A stretch of 63,650 nt of DNA from Niabella drilacis. Lineage in GTDB: Bacteria; Bacteroidota; Bacteroidia; Chitinophagales; Chitinophagaceae. A model generated the notes under the pieces. That model made no database searches, was not told where the DNA came from, and saw only the letters and a list, made by a program, of their open reading frames with translations. The stretch covers positions 1 through 63,650 of the forward strand of contig NZ_FMZO01000012.1 in the NCBI RefSeq assembly GCF_900101395.1. The letters are read 5' to 3'. The stretch's first letter is position 1. The number at the start of each line of letters is the position of its first letter. Below are positions 16,205 through 24,463 of this stretch, one piece after another. The position numbers and the translations under genes were made by a program.

Positions 16205-17104
16205 ATGTCAAAATACGTCCTGTTTGCAAGCCTGCTTTTTATATACACATCAGGCAACGCCCAAAAAGAAGATAAAAAATTAAAAGTACTTATTGAAAAG
16301 GCGGTCAGCGACTTTCACGGAGATATTGGTGTGTACGTGCACCATTTGAAAAAAAACAAGTCGGTAGCCCTAAATGCAGATACGGTATTTCCTACCGCCA
16401 GTATTGTGAAAGTGCCCATCCTGGCAGGTGTATTTAATAAGATTGCAAAAAGCGAGCTGAAGTTGTCGCAGGAATTTGTGTATGATGCAAAGCGGGAATA
16501 TGGAGGTTCCGGGTTGATGCAGTTTTATAAAGACAGCGCCCGCACGGATCTTTCTACCATGATCTCCCTGATGCTCACCTACAGCGATAATGTGGCTTCC
16601 ATCTGGCTGCAGGAACTGGCGGGCGGCGGTGTGGCGATCAATACCATAATGGATCAGCTGGGACTGACCAATACAAAAGTGAATTCCCGCACTACAGGCC
16701 GGCAGGATATATGGAAAAAATACGGCTGGGGACAAACCACGCCGAAGGAAATGGCCCAATTGTTTACGCTGATCCGCCAGGGCAAGGTAGTTAACGCCCG
16801 GTATTCCGATAAAATGTACCGGTATTTAAAGAACCAGTTTTATAATGGCCGCTCTTTATCACAGATACCCGCAACAGTAAACACCATCTGCAAGACCGGT
16901 TCGGTAGACGATGCCCGTGGTGAAGTGGTGCTGGTCAACGCCCCCGGTGGCGATATTGTTTTTTGCATCCTCACTAAGAATAATAAAGATCAAAGCTGGA
17001 CGGATGATAATGAAGCGGAGATATTAACACGTAAGCTGGCCCATATCATCTGGAACTACTACGAGCCCAAACATCCGTTCACAGCTTTTGAAAAGATCGA
17101 TTAA
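16205..17104 (+). CDS. Beta-lactamase-fold serine hydrolase lacking Glu166
   Basis: 299 residues with a signal peptide (MSKYVLFASLLFIYTSGNAQ), so periplasmic. Class A motifs are present: SxxK as S66-I-V-K69, SDN at 127-129, and KTG at 230-232. The omega-loop ExxLN motif that supplies the deacylating Glu166 should lie near residues 160-170, but that stretch reads NSRTTGRQDIW and holds no glutamate. The enzyme can therefore be expected to acylate on serine but may deacylate poorly; a D,D-peptidase-like, esterase-like or penicillin-binding role is as likely as true beta-lactamase activity. The start is chosen from the signal peptide and promoter box. It stands alone. Confidence 0.86.
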   Translation: MSKYVLFASLLFIYTSGNAQKEDKKLKVLIEKAVSDFHGDIGVYVHHLKKNKSVALNADTVFPTASIVKVPILAGVFNKIAKSELKLSQEFVYDAKREYGGSGLMQFYKDSARTDLSTMISLMLTYSDNVASIWLQELAGGGVAINTIMDQLGLTNTKVNSRTTGRQDIWKKYGWGQTTPKEMAQLFTLIRQGKVVNARYSDKMYRYLKNQFYNGRSLSQIPATVNTICKTGSVDDARGEVVLVNAPGGDIVFCILTKNNKDQSWTDDNEAEILTRKLAHIIWNYYEPKHPFTAFEKID

Positions 17105-17342
17105 GCTATAACTTGCCGCTAAGGTGCTCCAACACTGGTTTTTTTAACCTCCCGGGGTAAAGGCTGCTGAGGCTCAGAAACACTGAGATTTTTTTGTTGC
17201 GTATCAAAAAAAATCAGTGCCTCTCTGCCGGTTATGGTTGTCACAACAGCGCTGACACAAGGAATACCTTGAGTTTCTGCTCCGCCGCGGCTATGGATGC
17301 GGGGAAAAATCCGGTGTTTCAGTGGCAATATAAAAAAGCAAT

Positions 17343-17468
17343 ATGTTTAACAAACTGGAAGAGCGCATAAAAAAGCTAAAGCGGGAGATCGTTCCCGTTT
17401 ACTATACCGTGGCAGCCTTGTATGCATACCTCCTGTTCCTGGTCCTGCGGTATTTCTTTCATCGTTGA
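17343..17468 (+). CDS. Small membrane protein, 41 residues
   Basis: A short open frame from ATG 17343 to TGA 17466-17468. The N-terminus is a charged amphipathic segment (NKLEERIKKLKRE), followed by one hydrophobic stretch of about 22 residues (residues 17-39, VYYTVAALYAYLLFLVL and RYFF) and a basic end (HR). This is the layout of a single-pass inner membrane microprotein with the N-terminus inside. The AT-rich leader (AAAAAAGCAAT) fits genes in this genome. No family is recognised. It lies alone in a 546-base interval, so a regulatory or stress role cannot be guessed from neighbours. Confidence 0.5.
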   Translation: MFNKLEERIKKLKREIVPVYYTVAALYAYLLFLVLRYFFHR

Positions 17469-17564
17469 ACTATACCACCTGCTTACGTATCGCTGGCCTG
17501 GATCTGTCTCAAATCCCCCGCTCAAATGCCGCGTTTGCACTGCAAAGCGGTGCCTGCCGTTCAG

Positions 17565-17572
17565 TAGCTTTG
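17565..17572 (+). promoter_or_regulatory. Candidate -7 box upstream of the VOC gene
   Basis: TAGCTTTG matches TAnnTTTG, 79 bases before the ATG at 17651. A TTTG at 17534-17537 is too far for the usual -33 spacing. Confidence 0.35.
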
Positions 17573-17650
17573 TAAAAGTAATTTGCTAATAATCATGATG
17601 GATTGCGGGGGCCCTGGGCTGCCGGCCAATTTCATAAAAAAATCAAACTG

Positions 17651-18049
17651 ATGGATCCAAAAATGATATGGGCCAATCTGGCCGTGGAAGACCTGGAGCG
17701 AACCACAAAATTTTACACGGAGCTGGGCTTTAAACCCAATGGTGCTCCTAACAATGAGCTGACAAGTTTTCTTGCAGGCGAAGGGCGTTTTGTGCTTCAT
17801 TTTTTCTTAAAGGATGTGCTCAAACCGGCCATGAAGGGCGAAATAACGGATGGTCATGCCGCAAACGAGATCATATTCACGCTTTCCGCAAAAAGCAGGG
17901 ACCAGGTAAATGCATGGGCAAAAGAAGTAACACAGGCAGGCGGCAAACTTGTTTCAGCTCCCGAAACATTTGGTAACGATTATTATGGTTTTGTTTTTGC
18001 CGATCCGGATGGGCACCGGTTTAATGTTTTTTATATGGAAGGTTTTTAG
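17651..18049 (+). CDS. VOC / glyoxalase-superfamily protein
   Basis: 132 residues, cytoplasmic. Pattern of a vicinal-oxygen-chelate domain of the lactoylglutathione lyase/bleomycin-resistance type: MIWANLAVEDLERTTKFYTELGF at the start, then LHFFLKD, and the closing GFVFADPDGHRFNVFYMEGF typical of the second beta-alpha-beta-beta-beta unit. Metal-binding residues are incomplete, so enzyme versus binding protein is open. The frame reaches upstream to 17603, but the ATG at 17651 matches family N-termini and has an AT-rich leader. Confidence 0.85.
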   Translation: MDPKMIWANLAVEDLERTTKFYTELGFKPNGAPNNELTSFLAGEGRFVLHFFLKDVLKPAMKGEITDGHAANEIIFTLSAKSRDQVNAWAKEVTQAGGKLVSAPETFGNDYYGFVFADPDGHRFNVFYMEGF

Positions 18050-18284
18050 ACAACGGATACGTTTTTAAACGGTATTCCAGCCTTCCCGCAGCGTGCATTC
18101 CGGATTGTTGCACGCCCATAAACGCAATGTCAGCCCGGAGCCTGTTTCAGGGTCTGTTGAACGGCAATATGCATGGATGCTGAAATAAACCCAGCAGGAC
18201 AGCGACAATTTGGACAGGGCAAACGCATCTAAATTGGGTGAAAAGAGCGCACCGGAAGCATTTGCAGGCACTGTGAGTGCCTCA

Positions 18285-18425
18285 TGTTTATAGCAAGGTA
18301 TTCAAGAGGGAACCCCGGCTCCTGCAGGAGCCGCGTAAAATTTCAGGCCAAACAAACACGCGGCTCCGAAGGAGCCGGGTTGATCAAAACAGCACATTGC
18401 TATAAACACGCTGCTCCTCCGGAGC
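18285..18425. repeat. Palindromic intergenic repeat cluster
   Basis: Three GC palindromes occur in 110 bases: CGGCTCC/GGAGCCG at 18316-18333 and 18361-18377, and GCTCC/GGAGC at 18413-18425. The first two are enclosed by a 12-bp perfect inverted repeat, TGTTTATAGCAA at 18285-18296 and TTGCTATAAACA at 18397-18408. The layout resembles the dispersed GCTCC-nn-GGAGC plus TGTTTrTAG repeats of many Bacteroidota genomes; that link is from memory and not tested here. Confidence 0.65.
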
Positions 18426-18492
18426 TGAACAATGCTGAAATCAGATTCGTTTGCCCTGACAATCTGGAATGTATCCTGCCACGTAGTGCACC

Positions 18493-18767
18493 AATACCTT
18501 TGATGCGTTTGCCGTACCCGAATCCCGGGAGGCACCGTTAAACAATTTGCAAAGACCGATTTCAAAAAGCCACACGTCCCTTTACTGTTTATTGCCGGGG
18601 AAAAAGACCCTATCATTCCCCACGGTCTGAACAAAAAGAATTTCAAAGCCTATAAAGACGCCGACAGCATAAAGGAATTTAAACGCTTTGAAAACAGGGG
18701 GCATTTTATCTGTGGCGACAAAAACCGGGAGAAGATAGCCAGCTATGTATACAATTGGATACAATAA
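18493..18767 (+). pseudogene. Decayed alpha/beta hydrolase, C-terminal remnant
   Basis: Two frames together read as the end of an alpha/beta hydrolase. Bases 18493-18540 encode NTFDAFAVPESREAPLNNL; after a frame change near 18540 the second frame reads PHVPLLFIAGEKDPIIPHG, then FENRGHFICGD and a final helix IASYVYNWIQ to the TAA at 18765-18767. The acid (GEKDPIIP) and histidine (RGHF) of the catalytic triad are visible, but the nucleophile elbow and the whole N-terminus are missing and stops occur upstream. No start is present. This is a frameshifted, truncated gene beside a repeat cluster that may have mediated its loss. Confidence 0.7.
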
Positions 18768-18879
18768 ATGCGGGCCGGTATTTAAAGTAAATGCCTTTCT
18801 AAAAATTGCTTTTCCGGGGGAACAGGCAAAGCGGAACGGTTTATATCAAACATACAGCCGGTATAACAATCGCTTATGT

Positions 18880-19167
18880 CTAATCGAAGTCAAAAAAATC
18901 CGACAGAAATGATTTTTTCTTGCGTGGGTACGGCTGATCATATTTTTTTCCCTGCTGGTGATCGCCATAGCGGTCAGTTCGGGGTTCATTATAATCTTTC
19001 TCTTTTGTTGAAGACCCCGCTGCACTTTTCTGATCAGAGGCAAACTGCAATAGCTTATCAAGCTCACCCCTGTCCAGCCATACACCCCGGCAGTTCGGGC
19101 AATAATCAATTTCCACCATATGCCGCTCGGTCATCAGCAGGGTTTCATTACAATTCGGACATTTCAT
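18880..19167 (-). CDS. zf-TFIIB-type zinc-ribbon protein
   Basis: 95 residues. Two CxxC knuckles, C3-C6 (MKCPNC) and C23-C26 (CPNCRGVWLDRGELDKL), form the zf-TFIIB ribbon found in small bacterial proteins of unknown role. After residue 45 the chain is polar and basic and ends in an aromatic-acidic tail (FLSDFFDFD). No catalytic motif. Single gene; the function is unknown, metal binding is a safe inference. Confidence 0.83.
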   Translation of the reverse strand: MKCPNCNETLLMTERHMVEIDYCPNCRGVWLDRGELDKLLQFASDQKSAAGSSTKEKDYNEPRTDRYGDHQQGKKYDQPYPRKKKSFLSDFFDFD

Positions 19168-19471
19168 TTTATAACAGGTTTAATTTTCATTCAATACTTC
19201 CCGGCAATATAAGGAAATAAGACCTCCTGTTGAAGCAGGCATTTCATTTATATGGCCCTTGAGCAGGCATTCCTTCCCGTTTTAACAATTTATTGCCATT
19301 TAATGAAGTCCATATAGCCCGTATCACCATTGGTTATGATGCAGTGGGCGGCCGTCCTCCGGCAGATCGTTTTAGTCCGCTCCCTGTGAACTTGTATTAT
19401 TTATGTAACTTTGAGCCGCTGGTTGAATGCGGCTGTTGCCAACCCAATCGTAATCATTAATATGCGCTGAT
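19168..19471. other. Intergenic interval with a candidate promoter
   Basis: 304 bases with no gene. Near its end TAACTTTG at 19406-19413 matches the -7 consensus and could start transcription of the DUF2200 gene at 19472. Nothing else is evident. Confidence 0.4.
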
Positions 19472-19831
19472 ATGAACAATGCAAACAATGCCCGGGTTTA
19501 TAAAATGTCGTTTGCCGGTGTTTATCCGCATTACATTCAGAAAGCGGAGAAAAAGGGCCGTACAAAAGAAGAAGTGGATACGGTGATTTGCTGGCTGACC
19601 GGGTACGACCTCAAAACATTGCAACACCAGATCGACAGCAAAACCAATATTGAAACTTTTTTTGCCGAAGCCCCGCAATTAAATCCGAACGTATCAAAGA
19701 TCACCGGCGTCATCTGCGGTTACCGGGTGGAGGAAATAGAAGATCCGCTGATGCAAAAGGTCCGCTACCTCGATAAACTGATTGATGAGCTGGCAAAGGG
19801 AAAGACAATGGATAAGATCCTGAGAAAATAA
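19472..19831 (+). CDS. DUF2200 family protein
   Basis: 119 residues, cytoplasmic. The order [35 protein letters not shown], then [42 protein letters not shown] is the pattern of the DUF2200 family. The function is not known; DUF2200 proteins are short and often occur alone in accessory regions. Here it is followed after 87 bases by a 2H-phosphoesterase gene in the same direction. Confidence 0.87.
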   Translation: MNNANNARVYKMSFAGVYPHYIQKAEKKGRTKEEVDTVICWLTGYDLKTLQHQIDSKTNIETFFAEAPQLNPNVSKITGVICGYRVEEIEDPLMQKVRYLDKLIDELAKGKTMDKILRK

Positions 19832-19918
19832 GATACCGGTTGAGGCCGGTCTTCTTCCATTTGAAGACTTCATGCCGGCCGTCTGTAAAATAACCAGAAC
19901 AAATCATCATTATATTCT

Positions 19919-20422
19919 GTGCAGATAAGAAGACAACTGACGCTTTTTGTAAATGCCGGCGAAGCCCGGGAACTGGAGCAGGTCCGTAAAGAATTTAACC
20001 CCGCACAGTACCGGTTGATAAAAAGTCATGTAACATTCTGCAGGGAAGATGAGATTGAGGACCTGCCTCTTGTTTTAAGCAATCTGCAGCAAATTCATCC
20101 TTCTGGAATCGCTGTTCATTTTGGACCACCCGTAAGGTTTGATCATGGTCTTGGCGTGATGCTGCCGGCATCGGGTAGCAATGCGCCATTTCACCAGTTG
20201 CGGCTGCAGGTTTTGTCCGGTGTTGCCGTCCCGGTAAAGCGGCGCCAACCCCATATTACCTTAATGCATCCCCGGAATGCAACCTGCACCAACCAAATAT
20301 TCTATGTAATTCAAAAGACGCCTTTGCCCACAACGTTAAAGTTTGACAATATCTGTTTGATCGAACAGGTTGACGGGGAACCATGGCGTGTATTGGAAAA
20401 ATATGAATTAAGCAACCCCTGA
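19919..20422 (+). CDS. 2H phosphoesterase / 2'-5' RNA ligase-like protein
   Basis: 167 residues beginning at a GTG codon. Two HxT motifs mark the 2H superfamily: H37-V-T39 (SHVTFCRE) and H112-I-T114 (PHITLMHP). Members hydrolyse or join 2'-5' or cyclic phosphodiester bonds in RNA or nucleotides; the substrate is unknown here. The GTG start is accepted because the first strand (IRRQLTLFVNA) begins at once and no ATG fits. It follows the DUF2200 gene and may share its transcript. Confidence 0.82.
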   Translation: MQIRRQLTLFVNAGEARELEQVRKEFNPAQYRLIKSHVTFCREDEIEDLPLVLSNLQQIHPSGIAVHFGPPVRFDHGLGVMLPASGSNAPFHQLRLQVLSGVAVPVKRRQPHITLMHPRNATCTNQIFYVIQKTPLPTTLKFDNICLIEQVDGEPWRVLEKYELSNP

Positions 20423-20527
20423 AACAAGACCCGCCGGCTTGCTGTTATAGGATTTGCTGGAGAAATGCAATACCTTTATGGTTTAAGGCCTTTACCTGAA
20501 GGCGCCCGAAAAACAAAATCAATAGCT

Positions 20528-21007
20528 ATGAAAAAGTTCTGGTGGTTTTGCAGCCTGATCCTTGTCATGCTGGTTACCGGGGTATTCTGGGGAACCTGGT
20601 TCACACTTACACGCAGCCTGGAAACCTTTCCCCCCGATCATTTTATACGGATCGGCCAAACGATCATTGATAACGTGGCCACTCCCATGCGGATACTGAT
20701 GCCCGCTACCCTGCTGCTGCAGTTATTGCTCTGCATCAGCTTTTGGAAGCAGCGGCCGGTCTTCTATTTTTTTGCTGTTTCTTTTATTTTTATGATCATC
20801 AGCCTGCTGATCACATTGATCGTTGAAGTACCCATCGACAACCAGATCCGAACCTGGACTGCGGCCACGATCCCGGATAGCTGGACTGCGTTGCGGGCTA
20901 CCTGGAAGCAGTTTCATTGCTTCAGAACGCTGACCAGTATCCTTAGTTTTGTTTCCCTTGCTGTGCCGGTTTTGTTCCGGCACCGAAGCCGGTCGGCATA
21001 CCGGTAG
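20528..21007 (+). CDS. DUF1772-like membrane protein
   Basis: 159 residues with four predicted hydrophobic segments (residues 5-25, 50-70, 78-100 and about 130-150). The placement of the opening helix (VTGVFWGTWFTLTRSLETF) and the ExPINxxI-like segment (VEVPIDNQIRTW) fit the DUF1772/anthrone-oxygenase-like family. The catalytic role is unproven. The frame extends upstream to 20465, but the ATG at 20528 follows an AT-rich leader and gives a clean membrane N-terminus, so it is chosen. Confidence 0.75.
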   Translation: MKKFWWFCSLILVMLVTGVFWGTWFTLTRSLETFPPDHFIRIGQTIIDNVATPMRILMPATLLLQLLLCISFWKQRPVFYFFAVSFIFMIISLLITLIVEVPIDNQIRTWTAATIPDSWTALRATWKQFHCFRTLTSILSFVSLAVPVLFRHRSRSAYR

Positions 21008-21204
21008 CAGGATCTGAGGAAATTTACCTCTGAATGCCACAGAGCAGGCGCTGATAAATACCCGGCAGCCACCGGCGCCGGCGCAATGATCGCAATAGCA
21101 TACTCCGACGGAATGTTTTTCCCCGCGGGGGCCCGGCATTTACAAATAGGCCACTATTGCCCGGTTTCCCTGCATGAAAAAACATTGATCCGCCCGAAAC
21201 CGTT

Positions 21205-21212
21205 TAATTTTG
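21205..21212 (+). promoter_or_regulatory. -7 box almost touching the methyltransferase start
   Basis: TAATTTTG matches TAnnTTTG and ends five bases before the ATG at 21217. Transcription would begin at or near the start codon, suggesting a leaderless mRNA. Confidence 0.4.
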
Positions 21213-21216
21213 AACG

Positions 21217-22065
21217 ATGAACACAGATCCCAGGCCTGATAATACAGCGGTACGCACTGCTTTGTGGCGGGCGCTGCACATACAGACAGACGCCCTGCCC
21301 CATATTATTGAAGATGCCGTAGGGCTGCAGCTGATTGCCCCCGAACCGGGCTGGCAGCAGCGCCCGGATATGCACCCGGAGTTTACCAAACGCCTGCGGG
21401 CCTCCATGGTAGCCCGGGCACGTTTCATCGAGGACCTGATCCTTGGGCAAAGTGGCAACGGCATTGGCCAGTATGTGCTCCTGGGCGCAGGACTGGACAG
21501 CTTTGCACAACGCCGGCCGGATGTGGCTGCCCGATTGCAGGTCTATGAAATAGACCAGCCGGATACGCAGCTGTGGAAACAGCAACGGCTGCAGGCGCTG
21601 GATTTTGGCCTGCCGGAATGGTTGCATTTTGTTTCGGTGGACTTTGAAAAAAGCTCCTGGTGGCAGGAACTATTAAAAGCCGGTTTTAACCTGGCTGAAC
21701 CCGCGGTAGCAGCGTGTACCGGTGTAACGCTTTACCTTACTGAAAATGCGATCCGGGACACGTTAAGACAACTGGCCACACTGGCACCGGGCTCTGCATT
21801 GGCGATTGCGTTTTACCTGCCCCTGCACCTTATGGCCCCGGAAGACCGGCCCTTACAGGAAATAGCAACCAAAGGCGCCCGGGAGGCGGGCACACCGTTC
21901 GTCAGTTTTTTTGCACCGGCCGACGTGCTGCAACTGGCCGAAGATGCCGGTTTTAAAAATTCAAAGATCATTACTACAAAAGAACTTGAGCTGTTGTATT
22001 TTGCCAACCGAACGGATGGACTGCTTCCTGCCAGTGGCGAAATATTTTTGCTGGCGGAGACTTAA
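21217..22065 (+). CDS. SAM-dependent methyltransferase, leucine-carboxyl-methyltransferase type
   Basis: 282 residues, cytoplasmic. The SAM-binding segment VLLGAGLDSFAQR (residues 88-100) and the acidic strand end YEIDQPD are typical of the LCMT/TIGR00027 group that methylates small molecules or carboxylates. The conserved early motif RASMVARARFIEDLI lies just before it and VTLYLTENAIRDTL follows. Substrate unknown. It is a single gene next to the ANT(6)-like gene, which lies on the opposite strand. A -7 box sits directly before the ATG. Confidence 0.88.
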   Translation: MNTDPRPDNTAVRTALWRALHIQTDALPHIIEDAVGLQLIAPEPGWQQRPDMHPEFTKRLRASMVARARFIEDLILGQSGNGIGQYVLLGAGLDSFAQRRPDVAARLQVYEIDQPDTQLWKQQRLQALDFGLPEWLHFVSVDFEKSSWWQELLKAGFNLAEPAVAACTGVTLYLTENAIRDTLRQLATLAPGSALAIAFYLPLHLMAPEDRPLQEIATKGAREAGTPFVSFFAPADVLQLAEDAGFKNSKIITTKELELLYFANRTDGLLPASGEIFLLAET

Positions 22066-22240
22066 GAAACGTTCAAATACCCTGTATACTATCGGGGCAT
22101 GCAATCCTGTAAAAGCAGAACGGCGGTGCACGTTCCCGCATCTTGGTTGTCGGCTCTTTTGAAACCGGCCGCCTGCCATTGGAGCATTACCCTATCCGGA
22201 GTTTATCGCTTGCCCTGAAGCATATGCGAACGATCGTTGT

Positions 22241-23125
22241 TCAATAGATCCGTGAAGCATTTTTTGGCAGTTGCTGCACATGCTGCATATAAGCCGTTAC
22301 GTTTTTATCCCAGTCTTCCGGGTAGGTATAACCCAGTTCTGCCGCAATGAACTGTGCCGCCTTCCTGAAAAGCTCCTGGGCCATGTATACCGATCGCCAT
22401 ACCTGCTGCAGATCTGCTGCCGGGTATGTAGCCAATAGTTTTTGATACATTTCCGGTTCCAGATAGCGTTGATAATTCCTGCCCCATTTACCGGTGTTTA
22501 CACTAAATTCATGGCGGCAGCCGATATACCAGTTCATCATTTGCAGCAGCGCTGCCCGGATCACCTGGTTGATCAATTCCTGGGCCGGTACCACTTCTTC
22601 TCTCCACAGTCCCTTCGCCAGGCCTGCATTGGTATACCAAAACTCATTACAGCAATCGGTGAACGAGCGCTCCGAAGGTCTTTGTACAATATAACTGGCA
22701 TCACTGGCAGGGGGCAGCGGGTGAGCTTTAAAGATCCCGGCCTTATCCCAGATTACCTTGCAAAGACTGTCACTGATCAATTGTCCCAATCGCGCGACAG
22801 GTACCATTGTCAGGTCGATCCGGTTGCCATCTTTAAACTGTAACAGGTAGGAAAAAGCACCTTCCAGTTCCGGTGTGGGCGGGTACAGTTCCATCGCCTC
22901 CGGCAGCTGCAGGATCATTTGCTCGCCAAATACCTGCACCCAATTATGATCCTTCAAAAAAGAGGACAATTCGTTTACCACGTAGATGATGTCAAAATCC
23001 TGGAAAATATCCGGCCTTACCCCCGGATTGGAGCGCGATCCGTCCTGCAATACCGCCTGTATCCGGGGATCTTTTGCTACCTCCAGTATCAATTCCATCA
23101 TTTCAGCTTCGCTCCTGCTTATCAT
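22241..23125 (-). CDS. Aminoglycoside 6-adenylyltransferase-like protein
   Basis: 294 residues. Matches the ANT(6)/AadE pattern: MISRSEAEMMELILEVAKDPRIQAVLQDGSRSNP at the start, then the nucleotidyltransferase signature DIFQDFDIIYVV with the catalytic Asp pair, and the C-terminal helical domain with WHxxMLxW-like MMNWYIGC. ANT(6) enzymes adenylate streptomycin in the cytoplasm. Whether this one gives resistance is unknown; chromosomal homologues are common in soil bacteria. The frame extends upstream to 23245, but residue 41 (ATG at 23125) begins the conserved MISRSE motif. Confidence 0.87.
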   Translation of the reverse strand: MISRSEAEMMELILEVAKDPRIQAVLQDGSRSNPGVRPDIFQDFDIIYVVNELSSFLKDHNWVQVFGEQMILQLPEAMELYPPTPELEGAFSYLLQFKDGNRIDLTMVPVARLGQLISDSLCKVIWDKAGIFKAHPLPPASDASYIVQRPSERSFTDCCNEFWYTNAGLAKGLWREEVVPAQELINQVIRAALLQMMNWYIGCRHEFSVNTGKWGRNYQRYLEPEMYQKLLATYPAADLQQVWRSVYMAQELFRKAAQFIAAELGYTYPEDWDKNVTAYMQHVQQLPKNASRIY

Positions 23126-23371
23126 AGTATAATGGGTTTGGTCAAATTTAAGGATAATTTTCGCTGGCATGGGACGGTGCGCCACACCGTTTAGCGGCTC
23201 TTCAAGACCCGATATTTTTTTACTACTTTTCCGATTCAGATGCATTTGCCCTGAAGGTTGTTATACGCACCTCCTCTGTCTATCGGGAATATCGTAAATT
23301 TATAAAGGCTAGTCCGGGCACAAGGGCCCATCTGAGACTACTGCAACTTAAACCATTCAACAGGCAGCAAC

Positions 23372-23935
23372 ATGAAATGCAATTATTTTATTTCTACCGT
23401 ACTCGGGGCTATCCCCTTGTTTACGTGGCTGAAAACAAGAGGAACTAATGCCCTGCAAACAACAACCGGTTTTAAAGTGCCTGCCGGACAGGCACGCTTT
23501 GGTATCCATTATAAGATGAAGGGGGTTACGCTTAATATGCTTGATATTAAAATATCCGGGAAAGATACCAACGGCGGGCTGGCTGTTTTTGAGCAAACAA
23601 GTCTGACCTATAAGGGCGGGCCTCCCCTGCACATACACCTGAACCAGGATGAATGGTTTTATGTGCTCGAAGGAAAATACCGTTTCCGGGTTGGAGACGA
23701 TCTTTATGATATGGCCCCGGGAGATACTATTTTTCTTCCCCGCCGGGTACCTCATGCCTTTATTCAGCTTACTGAAAAAGCCAGGGTCATTGTTTCTTAT
23801 TGCCCCGCCGGCAGCATGGAGGACTTTTTTGCCGTAACCAGCCAGTGGACAACTCCACCAACCAAAGAAACCATTGCCGGTGTTTTTGCTGATCATGAAA
23901 TGAAAGTGGTAGGTCCCCCGTTAAAAGCAGATTGA
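23372..23935 (+). CDS. Cupin-domain protein
   Basis: 187 residues. A single cupin barrel occupies about residues 60-150: motif 1 reads PPLHIHLNQDEWFYVLEGKYRF with metal-ligand His, His and Glu, and motif 2 is PGDTIFLPRRVPHAF with the last His. Such proteins bind a metal and may be oxygenases, isomerases or sensors. A short hydrophobic N-terminus (YFISTVLGAIPLFTWL) could be a weak signal or anchor. It is a single gene; no substrate can be given. Confidence 0.84.
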   Translation: MKCNYFISTVLGAIPLFTWLKTRGTNALQTTTGFKVPAGQARFGIHYKMKGVTLNMLDIKISGKDTNGGLAVFEQTSLTYKGGPPLHIHLNQDEWFYVLEGKYRFRVGDDLYDMAPGDTIFLPRRVPHAFIQLTEKARVIVSYCPAGSMEDFFAVTSQWTTPPTKETIAGVFADHEMKVVGPPLKAD

Positions 23936-24139
23936 ACTTTACCCCTGTGATCCCTGTCTGCAGGGCCGGATCGGCGAAGCCGGATGCATCAAATTATGGC
24001 CGGCCGGCTGTGTTATACAGTAACTGTATACCGGCATGAAAGAGTGTTCAACAGTAGCGTATACGATGCGCCCGCTCAGAAGCACTGCTGAAATACCAGC
24101 ATTTTTATTAAGATATGATGCTAAAAACATTGATTTGTT

Positions 24140-24147
24140 TACATTTG
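24140..24147 (+). promoter_or_regulatory. -7 box upstream of a small membrane protein gene
   Basis: TACATTTG matches TAnnTTTG and lies 27 bases before the ATG at 24174. It supports the short form of the protein over the longer frame starting at 24036. Confidence 0.4.
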
Positions 24148-24173
24148 AAGTCAGAGACTTAAAATCTATGTTT

Positions 24174-24428
24174 ATGGCACAAAAACCGCTTTCGGAATCT
24201 ACTATCGAAGAGCTGAATAAACAACGCTCCACTATTAAAGGCCTGATGATCGCCTTCGGGCTCCTGTGGGTTTTATTGTTAGCACTCAATGTTTACCTGT
24301 TGGTGTCCGGAAAAACAAACTTCGGGCTTTTGGCAGTTTTATCGGCATTATTCCCAATCATGATACCCATGCTGATCTCATTGAATAAAATAAACGAAGA
24401 ATTAAAACTGCGGAGGGTAAATAAATAA
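24174..24428 (+). CDS. Small two-helix membrane protein
   Basis: 84 residues. A charged N-terminus (PLSESTIEELNKQRSTIK) is followed by two hydrophobic helices (about residues 24-48 and 53-72) separated by a short GKTNFG turn and ends in a charged helix (NKINEELKLRRVNK). Both ends are predicted inside the cell. The frame is open upstream to 24036, but a promoter box at 24140 and the sudden change to membrane-protein composition favour a start at 24174 (24168 is also possible). No named family is recognised. It converges with the heparinase-like gene. Confidence 0.65.
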   Translation: MAQKPLSESTIEELNKQRSTIKGLMIAFGLLWVLLLALNVYLLVSGKTNFGLLAVLSALFPIMIPMLISLNKINEELKLRRVNK

Positions 24429-24463
24429 AGAACCGGCAGCCTCCGTACGTCTTTGTAGCCCTT

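Larger units (their letters stand above)
18050..18879. other. Interval of dispersed repeats and gene decay
   Basis: 830 bases with no intact gene. It holds a palindromic repeat block at 18285-18425 and, from 18493, the decayed end of an alpha/beta hydrolase. The stretch 18050-18284 shows nothing recognisable; a minus-strand open frame (18065-18271) ends in a short cysteine motif CNNPEC but is too weak to call. Confidence 0.5.
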
